Assembly (NCBI GenBank): GCA_963678675.1
Contig: OY783195.1
Span: forward strand, 23,212,387-23,276,386
Direction: 5' to 3'
Origin: Xiphydria camelus
Lineage: Eukaryota; Arthropoda; Insecta; Hymenoptera; Xiphydriidae
Length of the DNA stretch: 64,000 bases
The notes beneath the pieces are model-generated. The model was given only the letters and a program-made list of their open reading frames with translations, made no database searches and was not told the origin of the DNA. This document shows, piece by piece, positions 35,483-50,600 of this stretch (position 1 is the stretch's first letter; every line of letters begins with the position of its first letter). Position numbers and translations under genes: made by a program.

Positions 35483-35694
35483 ATTCAGACGAGGAGGTAC
35501 TGCGGAACTTATCGTTAATAATGCCAGAGGCTGTAGCGGTCGGCTCTCCAGTTACAATAACCTGTCAGTATGACCTACAATCGTATCCGCTGTACACGGT
35601 CAAGTTGTACAAAAGTAAAGAAGAAGTTTTCAGATATGTTCCGAAAGAAATGCCGCCCGTCGTGGTATTTGGACCCTTTATAGGAAAAGTTGAC
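35483..35694 (+). CDS. beat exon A, first half of Ig domain 1
   Basis: Acceptor TTGTTTCAG ends at 35482 and donor GTAAGT starts at 35695. The exon begins with two bases of a split codon and ends in phase 0 (FIGKVD). It carries the strand B cysteine (TCQYDL). There is no start methionine with a signal peptide; the internal ATG at 35521 lies inside the Ig fold and is not a plausible start. Confidence 0.85.
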
Positions 35695-38600
35695 GTAAGT
35701 ATTAACCGTCCCGAAAAATACTGTAGAAAAAATGCATTTTTACTTAGAATTTTTAACTCAGCACTCCTTTATAAAATAATAGCACAACTTAAAAATAAGT
35801 AAAGTGTTTAATAATTGATTTATTTTCAAGATATCACTAGTATTTCCCATGAATTAACGGGGAGGAATAAATTCTGTTTTCAAAAGTAGTCTCTAACCTG
35901 ATGATATTTTGATAACACCACTACCTTCTGGTTCCCAGTTGGGAACCTATAAACGTTATCATGCTTATGTTAATCGTGAATTTATGTCAAATAGTAATTA
36001 TTAATAATGAAAAACATAACATATGCGTTTCATTTATGCATCATTACTTACTATAAAAGACAAGTACAATACATTTGTTAAGATCGGTTTTTTAAGAGCT
36101 CCAATGCGAAGACAGCTTGTCTGATCATTCCCAATTCTAACATGATGATGTCTTTCTCGATCGTAAATTTAATACCAGGCAGTCGCGAGATACTCTATCC
36201 GATCTAGCATTGAAAGACAATATTACAGTAAGATGAGGGAAAAATGTTAAAGTGGTCATCTCAAACTAAAGAAGTGTTATAAATTCATATTTCCCACGTA
36301 GTCAAGACTGTACTATAATATAAGAATGAAATGAATGGGGGAAAGGTATTTCGTTTCAAATACCTGCGAGTGTGAAAAGTGAGCATATTTCCGCTCCACA
36401 CCGCACGAGAACTTCATGGAGGCAACTAAATGTAAAATTCATTTCATTTTAAAAAGTGCATATTGCAAAATTAAAAATAGCTGCGGAAAATCCTTCATTA
36501 CTATTGTTATGCAATGATAAAATAGAAAGTGAAATCTAACAAAAATCCATTGAGTCCCATCCATATTTTATTATAAGAATGACGTAGCCAATCGTGAAAA
36601 GAACTCGAGTGTTAGCCGATATCGCGGTCACGAATGGTTATAAATGTCAGAAATATATTACTCTCGCTCAATTGCCTCCGTCGCTGACAATGCCGCATAG
36701 AAAATCAATCGGTCGTAAGAGGTGGGAGAACGCGTCCTTCGAATATTATTAGGGGAGGTGTAACAACGGATTCTTCAGTAATTTCTCCTAGTGATGGCAA
36801 ATCATGAAAGCTTCTTCGATTGCTGATAAAGTGATAATACGTGCCAGTAAACGTTTATGCAAATTATTCACCAAAACTTATAAATTACAGATTTAGAAAA
36901 GCAACAAATCCTTAATATCTTAACTAATTACAAGTGCGTCTGCTAAATTATTGAGCCCGTAGATCAATCGACTCAATTTATGTAAAAAATTAGTCAATTT
37001 TACGTATTTCCATGAGTAAACTAAGTGTGCTTATGCGACGAAATATCATCTTACGAAAGACTCCAATTACGGAAGTTACGAGTGATTTAAATTGTTGAAA
37101 GAAGAAGCGCTTCATATATTATACGCGAATAGAATTACGCTTAGGTATTCATCGAATGCCCTGAACAGAAGTACCTTTATATTGAAAAAGAATACTAAAC
37201 GAGTTCCTCCAAGCTGATTGGTCGTTAAAACTTGAAGAGCTGTTAGGTCGGTAGTTATTCCAGCAGTGAAAATGAACGTTCAATTCTCCTTCGACGTAAA
37301 GCATCGGACAATTGCGCATGGCGAATCAATTTGGTCTCGGCAAGAACGTATTGCGAACTCACTCCATCGCGGTTTCCAGTTACATTATTACAATTGATGC
37401 GGGAATGGACGAATTTATGTTCGAAACCTCTGGCACGGAAATGCCGGATAAACCAAGCCGTCGATTAAACTGGTGCTTGGCTGGGATTGTAAATATTATA
37501 GTTTCCAGAGTCGTCTGCTATCGGCACTGGCCAAACTATACCTACATGCGTGCTATACACGCGAGGACAAGCGTGTTACGGTTGAACGAACAAAATTGAT
37601 TGTCTGATTTATACACTGTCATCCGCAACATACAATTAATTATTATTGCGAGGTATTACTGGTCGTGCGCAAAATCGATTCGCTGTAAATGATACTTATG
37701 CATACCCGTATGCTGGGTTAATCCGGTAGCCGTAGGTTTTAAATTAACTCAAAACTCGGCAGATAGATTTATCAACGTCATTTAGTGTTAAGAAAGCATT
37801 TAACTTGCGATTAATGTGCGATGTACTTTGATACATTGGAAGATGCAACTGAGTGGAGAGTGAAAAGTGCTCCGGTTTCAACGAGCCACCACAAATGGGC
37901 GAAAAATAATACTTTCTTCCTGAAAACAGTTTTTTCATAAATATACGTCATAAAATATCGCGGCCAAAGCAATATCTTATTTATGCAAGCTACTTTCAAG
38001 TATCAATATAAGGAGGAACTAAACAAAAAACACCTAATTTATTTTTTAAGAATATAAACCTTGAAATATGACATTAAGAATTAAAATACGCTACTGATTA
38101 ATACAATGGTATGTACAACATTTAATTGGACAAACTGTACAGAAAATTGAGAGAGACGTAACTTGTAAAAACCACGCTACAATGAACCCTAATTAATGAC
38201 AAAGCTATGCATAATTTTAAACTAACGTTAAATCATTGCAGTGTACGTGAAACAATGAAGAGCACAGAAAATTACAGACGAGCCTTTTCCAATTTTATTG
38301 GGGCCCCTTCATTTTAGCTCGTATTTCGGGAGTTAATTTTGCATGTTTACGCCAAAACGATCATTAGCAAATTCCAATTGAAGCTGAACGATGTGAAACC
38401 CAATTCACTAAATCCCTTTAATGCAAGCGTACTTCACAGTGCTCCACATATACGTGATTTACATAAAACGTGCATGAGCTATTTATTTAGTTCGTTTGCG
38501 TATTTACAATTAGAGAAAATGAGATCCTGATGAAACCTATAAATAAATTGATTTAATGTGTACGAGTGCAGCAAAATCTAGTTTCTAATGGAAAATCTCT

Positions 38601-41600
38601 CGTGAGAGATTGTGAAATTACTCATTTATTCCGAACATTACTACAGCCGTCCAATTGCGAATGACACAATGAACATATTCTTAACCCTGTAGGGGATCTT
38701 GTAGTCATATGGTTACAACGAACTTTTAGGTATCCTACAACATTTTTTATGAATTGTACACCTATATGTTGACATTTGGTAACAACTACAAACTTGACTT
38801 TTTTATAACAATTGCTTTAATATATTTTAATATATTCATATAAACAAGGTTTGTAGGTATTTTGTATACGTAGTAAGAAAATCATATTTTGAAATTGAAA
38901 TATAATAGCGTTAACCTTATAGGATTAGGTGTTACACGGTTATCTAACTTTTATAACGCAAAGGCCTTTCTATATTGATCAATATTGTATAGCTTCGCGA
39001 ATAGGAGACGATGCTGAATAAAAAAACAAAGTATTGCCTAACATATTGTATAGAATCTCTTCCGTGTACAATTTGGAGAAAGTCTCTTCGAATAGAGATT
39101 ACTCCTTGTTAAAATCCAATATATTTACCTAAGGAGATATAAATTTATTTTTTTTTATTTAAAAAATCAAGCTTGCATTTATAAAACGAAATGAACTGAG
39201 ACTTGCAATCTGACTGTAACGAAGTACCTATAGGTTGGTAGTGTCTGTGCTCACCTACGGGTAAATCTATCTAAGCGATCGAATCCTTGAACGAAGGTCA
39301 AAAATCCTACTGCAGATTTTTCATGCCAATCCGCCAATGCATTTGAAGTATAATAGATTAACAGATGATTGAATGAAGTTGAAATAATCCCGAATAATCT
39401 GCAAAATGGTTTTCGCAGTACCAATAGAAATTTTAATTTAACCCTCCGTTGGTAAGGTGAAACAATGTAATGTGAAAATTGCATTTAGTTGGAGTATGAC
39501 ATACCCCATCTTACTAACGCAGGGTAAAAATTTACCGAGAACAAGGGTAATTCGCTTCGAAAAATAAATAAAATATTAGAAGCATTTGGTGAGCGTTATG
39601 GATTGTTAATATCTTTACTACAGTATACTTGAGCGTCCAACATTGCGAGAAGATAAAACACATTGTGATGGAGGTAATCAGTTTTAGTATCAATAAAATA
39701 ACTGCGATAAAACTGAAGGACGATACATCGAATCGTTATTGCGCTCGAGCCATTCAAAATGCATTACATACATACTCGTGTTATAACATACTGTACTGTA
39801 GGTACTTGTCTTTTATATTGAGCAGAGAATGGTCATAATGGACTGAAAAAAACCTTGTATATTCGGAACATTGATCCTTTCCAACGTTAAAGTCAAATTA
39901 CTTTGCCCACTATTCGAAACTATGTAGAAATATAAAAAGCTTTTCTTAAAGTATTATACATAAAAAGATTTATTTTCAGCACCTATCTTTCTATTTACGG
40001 TCTTCTCCTTTAAAGGACGTTTAAAAGTCGGAGCAAAGCACTGTCGCTTTACGCTATCTATCTTTCCAGCGCAACTTGACAATCAAAGAAATGCACCCGC
40101 GCGCCGGGATACGTTCTACAGAGAATCCAATGTACTTTTAGATGGAGCGCAACGACGGCCACCGCATAGTGGTGAAGGATGTTCAGTTCGATCTGGCCGG
40201 CAGATACGGCTGCGAAGTTTCAGCAGATGCGCCGTCGTTTCACACAGAAGTAGTGTTCGCTTACATGCACGTAGCCCGTGAGTACACACGTATCGCCGAT
40301 ACTACGGCCGCTTATTTGCAATCGGACGAGATGCGAATTCGAATCAAAACTGGGGATTCCAGTTTCGTTTGAGAGGCACCGTTACGCATTTTTCCCGACC
40401 CACTTTCCACGCGCTACGCCCGCACCTAGTCTCGCGCGCGCGCATTCCGTGGGGTTTCGTTATCGCGCGAATTAACTCGCGCGGATTGTCATCGCGTTCA
40501 TCGTCCCTAATTAAGACGACTTTATCGCGATTCCGGGCGAAACTCGTTCTCACCCGATAGATATCGTTTTCCAGAGCGTCAACCTAACGGTCCGAGCGGT
40601 CGTGAACCACCGGTTTCACAGAAAGAGAAAGAGAGAGGAGGGAGGAACTGAATCACTCGCGATTCGCGCGGATTCGAATTATGATCCGAATATATGCGGC
40701 GATAAAACGGCTTGGAAAATATATAGACTATCGGTGAAGATCGAATTTGAGAGAAATTTATTTTTACACCATAATAGGTTAAACATAATACTCGAACTCG
40801 TTTGAAATTCAGATTTTAAACTTTTCTACATTTTGTACGTGTATTTACGAAGATTTCCTGTTTTAAAGAGAGATCACAAACATTTTTCTCAACATGTTCA
40901 ATATAAAATCGAAACAATATCCTACTCTCTTAATCTAAATAAGTGAAAATCACCGAAAATCAGTGAAAAGTCACTGAAGTCCAATGAATAGAAGGTACTG
41001 AAATTATAGTAATTTTATATTCACTGGATTTCAGTGTCTATACACTGATTCTCAGTTATTTTTACTGATTCAGATTAAGAGAGTACACTGTAAAAAATTT
41101 TGCGGTATGGACCTATACCTATAAGACCACTTTTGGTGTTAGATAACAATGGCGTAAGACTGAATAGCACTAGATGTGGTACGTATAAGTTCACAGCAAA
41201 GAAATAGTGTTAAAAATTAACACCACTTTTTTACTGTGTACCGATAGAAGCTTCGGTAGCATCCTTGTCAATATTCACGTCCATTCTCGACGTCCGGTCA
41301 ATGTTCAAAGTGTCTAGAATCAACAGACCTCGCTTAAGGCTACGGTTATAGTGGATGCGTGTTCTGATGAACTATCGTTCTGACGAATTCGTCTGAACAA
41401 ATCAAATAAATTTGAACAAGTATGCGTTCGTGCGTCTTCTGACGAACTATTCGTATGTAGTAGGTATAACCACAAGCATCGGATGTCTATTGCTTGATTT
41501 ATTCATGCGTATTCGGACGTATTCGTCAGAATGATAGTTCATCAGAACACGCATCCACTATAACCGTAGCCTAAGGTAGTTCTATCGCGTAGAGCCGTAT

Positions 41601-44600
41601 TCGGTTGGTGCATAAGAAGGGCCCGATTAAATTGGTTAAAGAAATATATGTATATTTTTAATTCCTAACAATAATAACTGATAACGTACTGATGAACCTA
41701 AAGAAATAAAACACTTTTATCATTATTCTTCCGTTCTTTAATTCAGAGGATGCGTGGCAGTCATGATTTATTAGTGAATTACAATTTTAAATTACGTTTT
41801 TTCATCCAATTAGCCGATAAGGCTCTTCTATTTTTTAACATTAAATTTGTTAACTATTTAAGGAATATATAAAACAGTTTTTGCTGTAAATAAAATCTGC
41901 AGTATATAAGTCGTGGAAATATGAAAATAAAACCCCTTCTTTCCTTTGCCTGCATATGTATGCGCCAAAGCTCATTTTCAATTTAATTTTTCTCGCGAAA
42001 ATCGTCGGTAATCTAGCTTCCAATTTTTTTTTTTAATAAATCAATACTAGTTTAGTGAATATTATACTAAAAATGAAATTTTTCTGCAGCCATTCGTATG
42101 GTGACGGAACTACCTTAAGAGACTTTCGAATCGTCGTTAATATGATGCAATCGATCCTCCAATCGCGATTGTCCATAGAGAATACCTGACGAAAGCGAAG
42201 AGGCCGAGCGAGTTTGTCGACTTCCAACGACTTCGCCACGGCCCCGAGTTCGAAACCAACGCGTCGGGGCGCGTTAACTTTTGCGGGAAATTCTATTTCG
42301 AATTTTTGCCCCGTGGAACTTCCTTCTCTTGCCGCCGTCTCTCCGAGAAGGCTCTCCGGTTTTTACGACAACCGCGACGGACAGTTCGATCACGTCGACG
42401 CCGCGCTTTACCGGTTTCTACGTGTTTTTTGTCGCGACGAGAAGGGGGAACGCGGCGCGGAGGAGGTGGACAGGTCGCCGGGAGCAAAAAAGAGCATACC
42501 TACATCCTATTGTTGCGGTATAATGCTATAAATTTCAGAACCCCCGCAAGGAAACCCCGAGATACGCATCGAAAAGCAGCGATACGCGGCCGGAGACGTC
42601 GTACGAGGAAACTGCACGGTGCCACCGGGAAATCCACCAGCTAACGTCACCTGGATGGTCAACGGACTTCCGGTAACTATCCAAAGAAAATTCGATAGTG
42701 TATCGCTAAGCCCATTTCGATTGCCCATCATGTACGTCCGAGACTAAACCAGACATGCTGCTGTGGCGGGAGCTAAATGATGGTGTGTCGCCGCTGCTGT
42801 GCCGCCTACCCGCCACTGGTGTCGCTGGGCCCCGATCACATATCTGTACCCTGGAATAGAAAGGGCGGATGTCCTAAAATTCAAGTTTTGGGATAAATGT
42901 ATATTCTAGATTAAAAAAGCCCGATCTTTTCATTGAGCACGGTTAAAATGCTGAATTTTAAGTCGTTTCTGACATGTTAATTTAAAAATGGCAGATGTCC
43001 AATTCGAGTCAATATTTAAAAGACCTATGTGGACATCCGCGATTTAAGTTTACGCGAATACAGGGTTTTGGACAACCGCCCTTTCTATTCCAAGGTACAG
43101 ATATAGAAATCGGGGTAATGTTGAAGTAGGTACTAATGAGAAGATCGGGAGATGGGCGCGAGAGCCGTGGGAGTCGGTGGATCAGTGTCGTAGCCATCTG
43201 GCGGTAGGTCGCCACACTGCTATTACCGAATGTCTTTTGGCAAATCGCCCACACAAGTATGGTCTAGCTATTTCTCTCTGCTTTGATTTCGACGATGTTT
43301 CCACAGCATTAGAGACTCTGGTTTTAGCAGAAATTGGTCTCTTAAAATCTTTATAGAAATTGAAATCTTTGACCCAGCATTCAAATATCCCTATACTGAG
43401 AAAAAAGAATAGCTCCTGCAACAAATTAAAGTATTGCTACAAGCATGTCCCTTATTGTAGCAATAATCATTGTCGTATGAGGAATACGCATCGCTGTAAG
43501 AGCAATACCACTTAGTTACCGCTATATTTGTTATTGTATTAATGCAAAAAAATCTTGGAGAGATACATTTCGGTTACTGCAGGCATTTTTTTGAACTAGT
43601 GCAGTTACTAACCCTGTACACATTGAAACGAGAAATTGATTGAATCGATTTATTTGGTTTGAATTATTTCAAGCGATGAAATATTCTTTTGATTTAGATA
43701 ATTGTGTTCAATTCAACATCCGTTTATTCGCAACTAATACATGTTTAATTACTATTAGTAGATATTTAGTTGCTGCAACTTTATATATTTAGTTCGCCAT
43801 AGGTATATGACTATTTATGTGCAGTTGAATTAAGTAAATATTTTTTTAGCGTGACTAATATTTATTTACATTAATTATGGGTATACTTGTTATGAATAAA
43901 TGAATATTGAAATAAACACGATTTCCTTAGCTTAAATGAATTTATTGTTGTTTCAACTAACAAACTAATTAACTCTTTTAACCAAATTTTTTTCTCAATA
44001 TATACTTACATCTATGCTAAAATCAGTCATAAATAGTATCGCTATGGTAATATGCCTATCCACCAAATAGAAAAATAAATGTAAAAAAAAGGGGAATGGC
44101 ATTTGGCGATTGTACATTATTTTTCTACGTATATAATGCGAAACCGCTTATTTGATATATTGCTCAGCTCCCACTACAGTTATACCACATCGTTCTTGCA
44201 ATCAGAATGCATCCAGTGCAAACGTCCGGCTCTCTTAGCTAGAAGGCACTTTATTGTTGTGCCAAAAGTCTCGAATATATAATATAATAGCTCTAAGAGC
44301 CATAAATTAAGTAGGCAGAGCCATTCATTTTTCTCAGTGTAGGATTAAGGGCCCTCTGTCAATTCTAGGGACTTTGAAAATCCGTAGAAGAAACTTCTCG
44401 CGCGATATTTAAGAATAATTCCGCTGTTGGAAAAATAGTGAAACTCATTGGCACAGTAACGCCGAAGAGTAGGTATATTATTCCTGAATATATATTATGT
44501 GTGGTTATTCAAATCAGAGAAAAAATTGATCATTACGTCTATGAGTGACATGTAGCACTCGCGCGAAATGTCTAAAACAAAATATTTACTAATGTCAGAA

Positions 44601-47600
44601 AAACGGTCCGCTCCCAAATCATGCACATAATGAATAATAACGCTGTGTAATATATTGCAATCAAACAGGATATCATAATGAAATATGTTGCAATCAATAG
44701 TGCGCGGTGAACCACAGATCGGAAATTACCTCGCATTCTCTGTAAGTACACAATATGTCTAATCTAGCTAAAAGTTATGGTGCTTGTCAAATCGATTTCA
44801 AATATTCTCAGTCATGACAGTTATCGGCTCCAATTCGAATAGTTAATTAATAAATTTTTAGTCATAATGCTCAATGAAAACCTATTTCCGACCCGTGAAA
44901 GACCATGCCAAATTATTTCGCTGCTTAAGAGAATCATTAGAAATTAACTTTTCGCGAACTTTTTTTTAATACTGCCAATCGCAATAATGTTGACAGAGGG
45001 CCCTTAAGTATAGAACAAAATTCTAACATATAGGTACACTGGTTTGCCATGAATCGATATATGAATCAAATAACAAACAAGCGAACCCCGCATGTCCACG
45101 TCTGGCTCAGATTTGGAGATGTAGGTATCTATCGCCTAATACGATCGGAGCGTTTCGCGCAGCTCGAGCGATGGAATTCTTGCTTTGAAAGGAGGCGAAA
45201 TGTCGAGCGCAATGCTTGATGTTCTCTCGATATCCAGTGATTAGAAGTATCTCTGTAAATGGATTCCGATTCAACGGGAGCAGGAATCGAATTGGGAACG
45301 TCCCAAATCCGATTTCTACCCCCGTGAATCCGAATCCATTTACAGTGTTACCTCTCGCTCTCGTGAATTCAGAACGTGAATATCTGTACGTCCGCGCGCC
45401 TATATACATACGTAATGCGCGTACAGCAATATCGAAATCAGAATTTCCTCGTTATTTCGATATACGTTCCGAGCAATCCTTACCTCGTTCGGTATTCGAA
45501 CAGTTTTCGATGCTAATTATATTTATGTCTATCGGAAAGCGAGGAAGCCGCGTCGTTGCATGTAAATGATGGAGGGTCGATCGTATATAGCTTGCAAGTC
45601 GAGCTGCGCTTTCGAACGAACGGGGACCGACAATGAACGAATATACGATATCTCGGTCGCGAGAAGCTGTCCAAGGGAACGAGAAATCTTGGCAAGGCAG
45701 AGTTTTCCTCTCGGAATCGGAATTTCCATATTTATTCTGCGCGGAAATATGGAAAAAGAATCAATCCGCGCGAAAGAGTGTACTTGGGTCTATAGAAACA
45801 GGCAAACCCACTTCGCCAGAAAATAACATCGGCAACGCGAATGCATTAACACAGGTACGATATTACTTATACACAGACCTCGCGCGACAGCCCGGTAACT
45901 TATCAAGCCCAATGAAAGCGAGCTGGTACAATAAAAATATTAACGATCGCAAAATGGTATAAGTATAAATCATACGTGTTATAACCTGCGTACCGGTTTT
46001 AAATGTACGTCAAAAACGAGTTCTCAATAATTCTTAATAGGTATAGCGCATGATAAAGTAAAATGTGTACTGTGTAAAGAGAGTTTAATTATAGTTACTA
46101 TAAGTGTACATTTCGGTATGGTAACAAAATGTTTTCTTTAATAACAATAGTTGGTAATTACTCTTTGCCCCAATAAAATACTTATTTTATCACATTTAAC
46201 CCTCCGTGGTCACCAAGGGTCCACTTGACCCAGGCTTCAATTTTGAAGCTGACTGTACTTCTTCTTTTACAATCATAACTAGACCCTCGTCAGATCTCGG
46301 AATAAATAGCTTCTTCTTAAGCCTTCGAGTGCACACATCCTTTGCGACCATCCACGTGCACACAAGTGCAAATTCGCACCGCGCTACTTGGTTGGCTCAT
46401 AACTTCGCTTAGAATAGAGTTAGTATCATTTGTTTCGTTTAATATGAAGCAAAGGAAGGTCAGGAATTTGTACTTTAATTTGAAATATTAAAAAATGTCA
46501 TTAGACGAGTGGAAAATACATTGGAATAACCCTTCATTCTAATGTAGGTACTGCAAAATAAACACTTTTTTCAAATGGTCGTAATTTTCTTGGTAATTGT
46601 CGCAATTTAAAAAACAAAAAGGCATTTTTAATAGAAAAGATAGTACTTTTTCAATCCGACGAATTCACACCTATTTGAAGTTTCCCTTTGTTCTACCGGA
46701 AAGGTCGATACATCAATGACGCTTTCTATGCATGGGAACCGTAAAAGGGGGTCCCTACTTGTTCCGTCTCACGACGACTGACGAAGATTGCATAGCGTCG
46801 ACCTACGCTATCCCCTTGATGGGTCGTTCACGTAGCGTTTTTTAATTACAAAGAGAAAATAAACGAGAGTCATTGCTCTCGGTTCCGCAAGACTCTTCGC
46901 GTTGTTTATATCTTCGGAGTTCAAAAAGACATTGATCTCACGATTTCATTCTTCAATGTATAAAACTCACAGAATTCAAGACCACAAGGTCCAGACCGAA
47001 TTAATCGATTTATAAAACATTGTGAAACACATTCGACACTGTAAACACTGTATTTCAGTATTTATTATCAATACATCGTATTGTTTGAATGAGTGCGGTG
47101 TCAATTAATTAGCCAATAGATTGAAATATATCTAAAGGTAGTTCGGGCAAGCCGCGTCGCGTACAATAGCGTCTCGGGCCTTACAACCCCGAGTAGATCA
47201 AATCAAATAAATCGCGCGGCGACCGAACACTACTTTTTCCCCCCTGGACAACAGTTCGATAGAATCGGTCTTAAAATCAATTCTACGACTATGAAAAATA
47301 CGCTGGGGTGAATACGCATCGGTGTGCACTCAAAGGGTTAAAACTCGTATTACGAACCTTCTTCGGACTTCGGAAAAAATTTGTTTTGAAATAAGTATGC
47401 ACCGTAGATCTACTTATTGCTTCAAAGTATCATATCTTATGAGAATAATTCGTTGACTTTATTAACCCTGCGTTAGTAAGGTGGGGTATGTCATACCCCA
47501 ACTAAATGCAATTTTCACATTACATTGTTTCACCTTACCAACGGAGGGTTAAGAAAACTATAAAATAAAGAAATTATGACACTCTTATGTAGCATTTCAT

Positions 47601-50600
47601 TTTTCACACATCAACATATTCACGATCATTTTTTAATATGTCATCAATTCATTTCTTACGTAGTCACATTGATTTGATATTCTACAATGTTCGAAGAAAG
47701 TTCCATAATGTGTCAGTCTAAATTGGATGGATGTCTTATCCGTGGCTATTGCTTAAAAATCTGTTGAGTCGATTCGACCTATGTGTGACCATCGCGGAAC
47801 GGTACGCAGTAAAATAGTGGTGTTCATTTTTAACACTATTTCACCAGTGTGGACCTATTATGTACCACATCTGGTGTCATTCTGTCTTATACCATTGTTA
47901 TCTAACACCAAAAGTGGTCTATATAGGTTCAAACCGCAAAATTGTTTACACTGTATGCAGATATCTCAGCACATAAATACATGATTGTAAAGCATATTAC
48001 CTGATTGTAGGGGCAAAGATAACCCATTTTACTCGAATTTATATTCCGAAATAAGTGGTGTACGTTTATTTACCTATTATAAATAAGTTCGCATCTCGGT
48101 GTATAATTATGCGTTTAAAAATCTCTAACGTTAGGTAATAGGGACTTAAGTTAACAACTATTGTTTTCCAGAAAACTAATTTAAAGATATTAGAATTCTT
48201 GGTAAATGTGATTATTACTTTTAGAAACTCATATTTCGATATAAGTATTAATTCTAAACTAGTTTCGAGTCCTGGTAAAATTTAAATCAAGGGAATACGC
48301 ATTTACATGGATTTTGCTTGACTTAAGTAGTATTTATAATCAAATCGTGACTTATAAGTCCCTATTACCTAACATTAGAGAAATAATGTTGAGAAACATG
48401 CATAATCCACGTTTAAGTTGTATATACCTTAATTATCAGGTACTTGAACTAAATTGTACAAAATATCGTCGGAGATCTGATCACCCTTTCGTAATTATAC
48501 GATAATAAAATTAGCGCTAATTTATGAAAGAATGATATACGTCATTTCCCGAAACGTAAGTACGATCGACGACACTCATAGCACATACGCAAATACGCAT
48601 GTGATCTCGTCTTAATCGTAAACGTTTAACATTTCCGTACGTCGCGCGAACATAAACCGCGTTATCGACTGAATATTTCCAGCTAATTTTTCAAGAGCAT
48701 AAGCGAGTACATCTCCCACGTTTCCTCAGCGTAATTGTACTTATCGGAGTGCACTCGGCTCCGCTTTCAGTTTCTTTCGATTCGAGCGCACGCGCATCGA
48801 TAACGCCAGTAACTCGAACGTAAATAAGAGTCGATCGGACGCGCGCATTTTCTCGCTGTTCAACTCGGCCCGCGAGCGCGCGACCGCTCCTCCTTATCGC
48901 GTCGCGGCGACGAGACGAAGAAGACGCGATGCACCCCGGAGTGGTGGTGCCGTGTGCGAATGCGAAAGCGAGCGAGTAGAAAATAAGAATGTGTCGCGGC
49001 TCGTAACGTATCGCGACTGGATGTCCAGTAATTCCCCATTAATTCGTTTCTCCTGTATGTACGACGCGAGGCATTACAACATGAGCAAGCCCCGCTACCG
49101 CTGCAGGGCTGATCGAGTCGTTAGCGAGTGAAGATTCGAACGAGCCTCGCAAATTAAACCGGTACTACCATCGATCTTAGCTCATTCGACACCGACCAAT
49201 CTCGGGATAACGAGAAAATCGTGAAATAAACCTGTAACTACCGATGTAACCGCCGCGCATTATCGCTGTTATATAGATGTTAAAGTCGCGTCTCTTGCCT
49301 TCGCTGTTGCAGGTAAACGCGAGCTCCGTTACGAACGTCACGGCGCGGTCGGATGAAAATCTCCAATTCACCGTCGCGGGATTGAATTTCGAAACTGTGC
49401 CGGATAACTTCAGAAACGGCAGGTTGCACATCAGTTGCCGCGCCAATGTCTTCCAGCTTTACAATTCTCAGACTGATATCGTTTTGGAGGAGGAACGGCC
49501 GAGATTAGCTTCGGTACTCGGCACGCGCGAGTCCAAGTACACTGGTAATGTGAAAGATTTCTTTTCTACTTACCCAACGACGCGTATACTGACCAGTTCC
49601 AGGAAGGCACGATAGACGACCGGTAGATTGCGTAGAGCCGCTTGTTGATTTACCAGGTCCCGTTTATTGACGTGTAAATAGAGATGGAAAAGATTTCTTG
49701 GAGGAGACGTGAAACGGAAACGGAGATATCTCGTTGCGAGAGAAAAAAAAAGGAGAAAGTTCATTTATCGATGTTTTATTGCGTTTCATGGTGTATTAGA
49801 GTTTCTAAGAGAACGTTATACGTATCCTGCGTATCGCAGTTGAAAATCCAAACTTCTGACTTTAAATGGGTATAATTAACCCAGATAGTCCCCTTTGTAA
49901 AAATTTTGCTTTCACGTTGCTGACAAACTTGATCATACGTTTATATCATTTTTGCAACAAGGTGCGTCCTCAATTTGCTGAATGATTACTGTATTCTGTT
50001 GACGGCAACTGTATATGTCGAAAAATGTATACTACAGACAACAACAGTCGCTACAACGATAAAAAAGTATGGAACGACGACGTCCACTCGATGGCAAAGT
50101 AAGAACAACTGTTCCCTCCTCGCGCTTCGTAACATACGTTGATAGCAAAATGAAAGCAACTGTTGTTATACGCAAGTTGCTGACGAATATGCTACATTTT
50201 GATAGCAACTTGTTAATGTAAACTGTTGTTTAACATGCATGGCTATCTGGGAAGTAAAAGATTCTGAATTTAAAACGGTATGGTATTTCGAAGCTGTGCA
50301 GTTTCTAAGTACAAGCTACAATGGCTGATAATTGTGTCCCTCCCGAAAATAGCTACAAGATTCATTGTAGGATCTTGCAAAAATGTTATAAGATCGTTCT
50401 AGATCAATGAAAGAATCTTCTAAGATCATACAAAGGTAATGCGAGAACCCGTTAAAATCCTATAAGAGACTTGCATCAGCAGCGATTTTTTATGAATTCG
50501 GTTATGCAAGATCATACTGGGTAATGTAAAATTCCTACAAGAGGCTTACACAATAACTAGCAATTCTAACTCGGTCCTTTCAAGATCATATAGGATCCAT

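Larger units (their letters stand above)
40278..42538 (+). other. beat intron, 2.3 kb, MITE-rich
   Basis: Holds two abutting MITEs at 40923-41240, a Harbinger-like MITE at 41338-41571 and CpG-rich sequence at 40400-40560 and 42200-42500. No extra exon is supported; frames at 42214-42644 overlap each other on both strands and read over the true acceptor. Confidence 0.55.
42673..49312 (+). other. beat intron, 6.6 kb, MITE-rich
   Basis: Contains at least seven inverted-repeat elements (listed separately) and a CpG-rich belt at 48560-49260 just upstream of the next exon. No additional exon is supported. Confidence 0.55.

Noticed and set aside
37312..37599. 95-residue frame in a beat intron
   Set aside because: No splice borders in phase with beat, no domain, and composition like the surrounding intron.
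40142..40372. Independent small gene starting at ATG 40142
   Set aside because: The ATG follows a splice acceptor directly and is an internal codon of beat; the frame beyond 40277 is intron.
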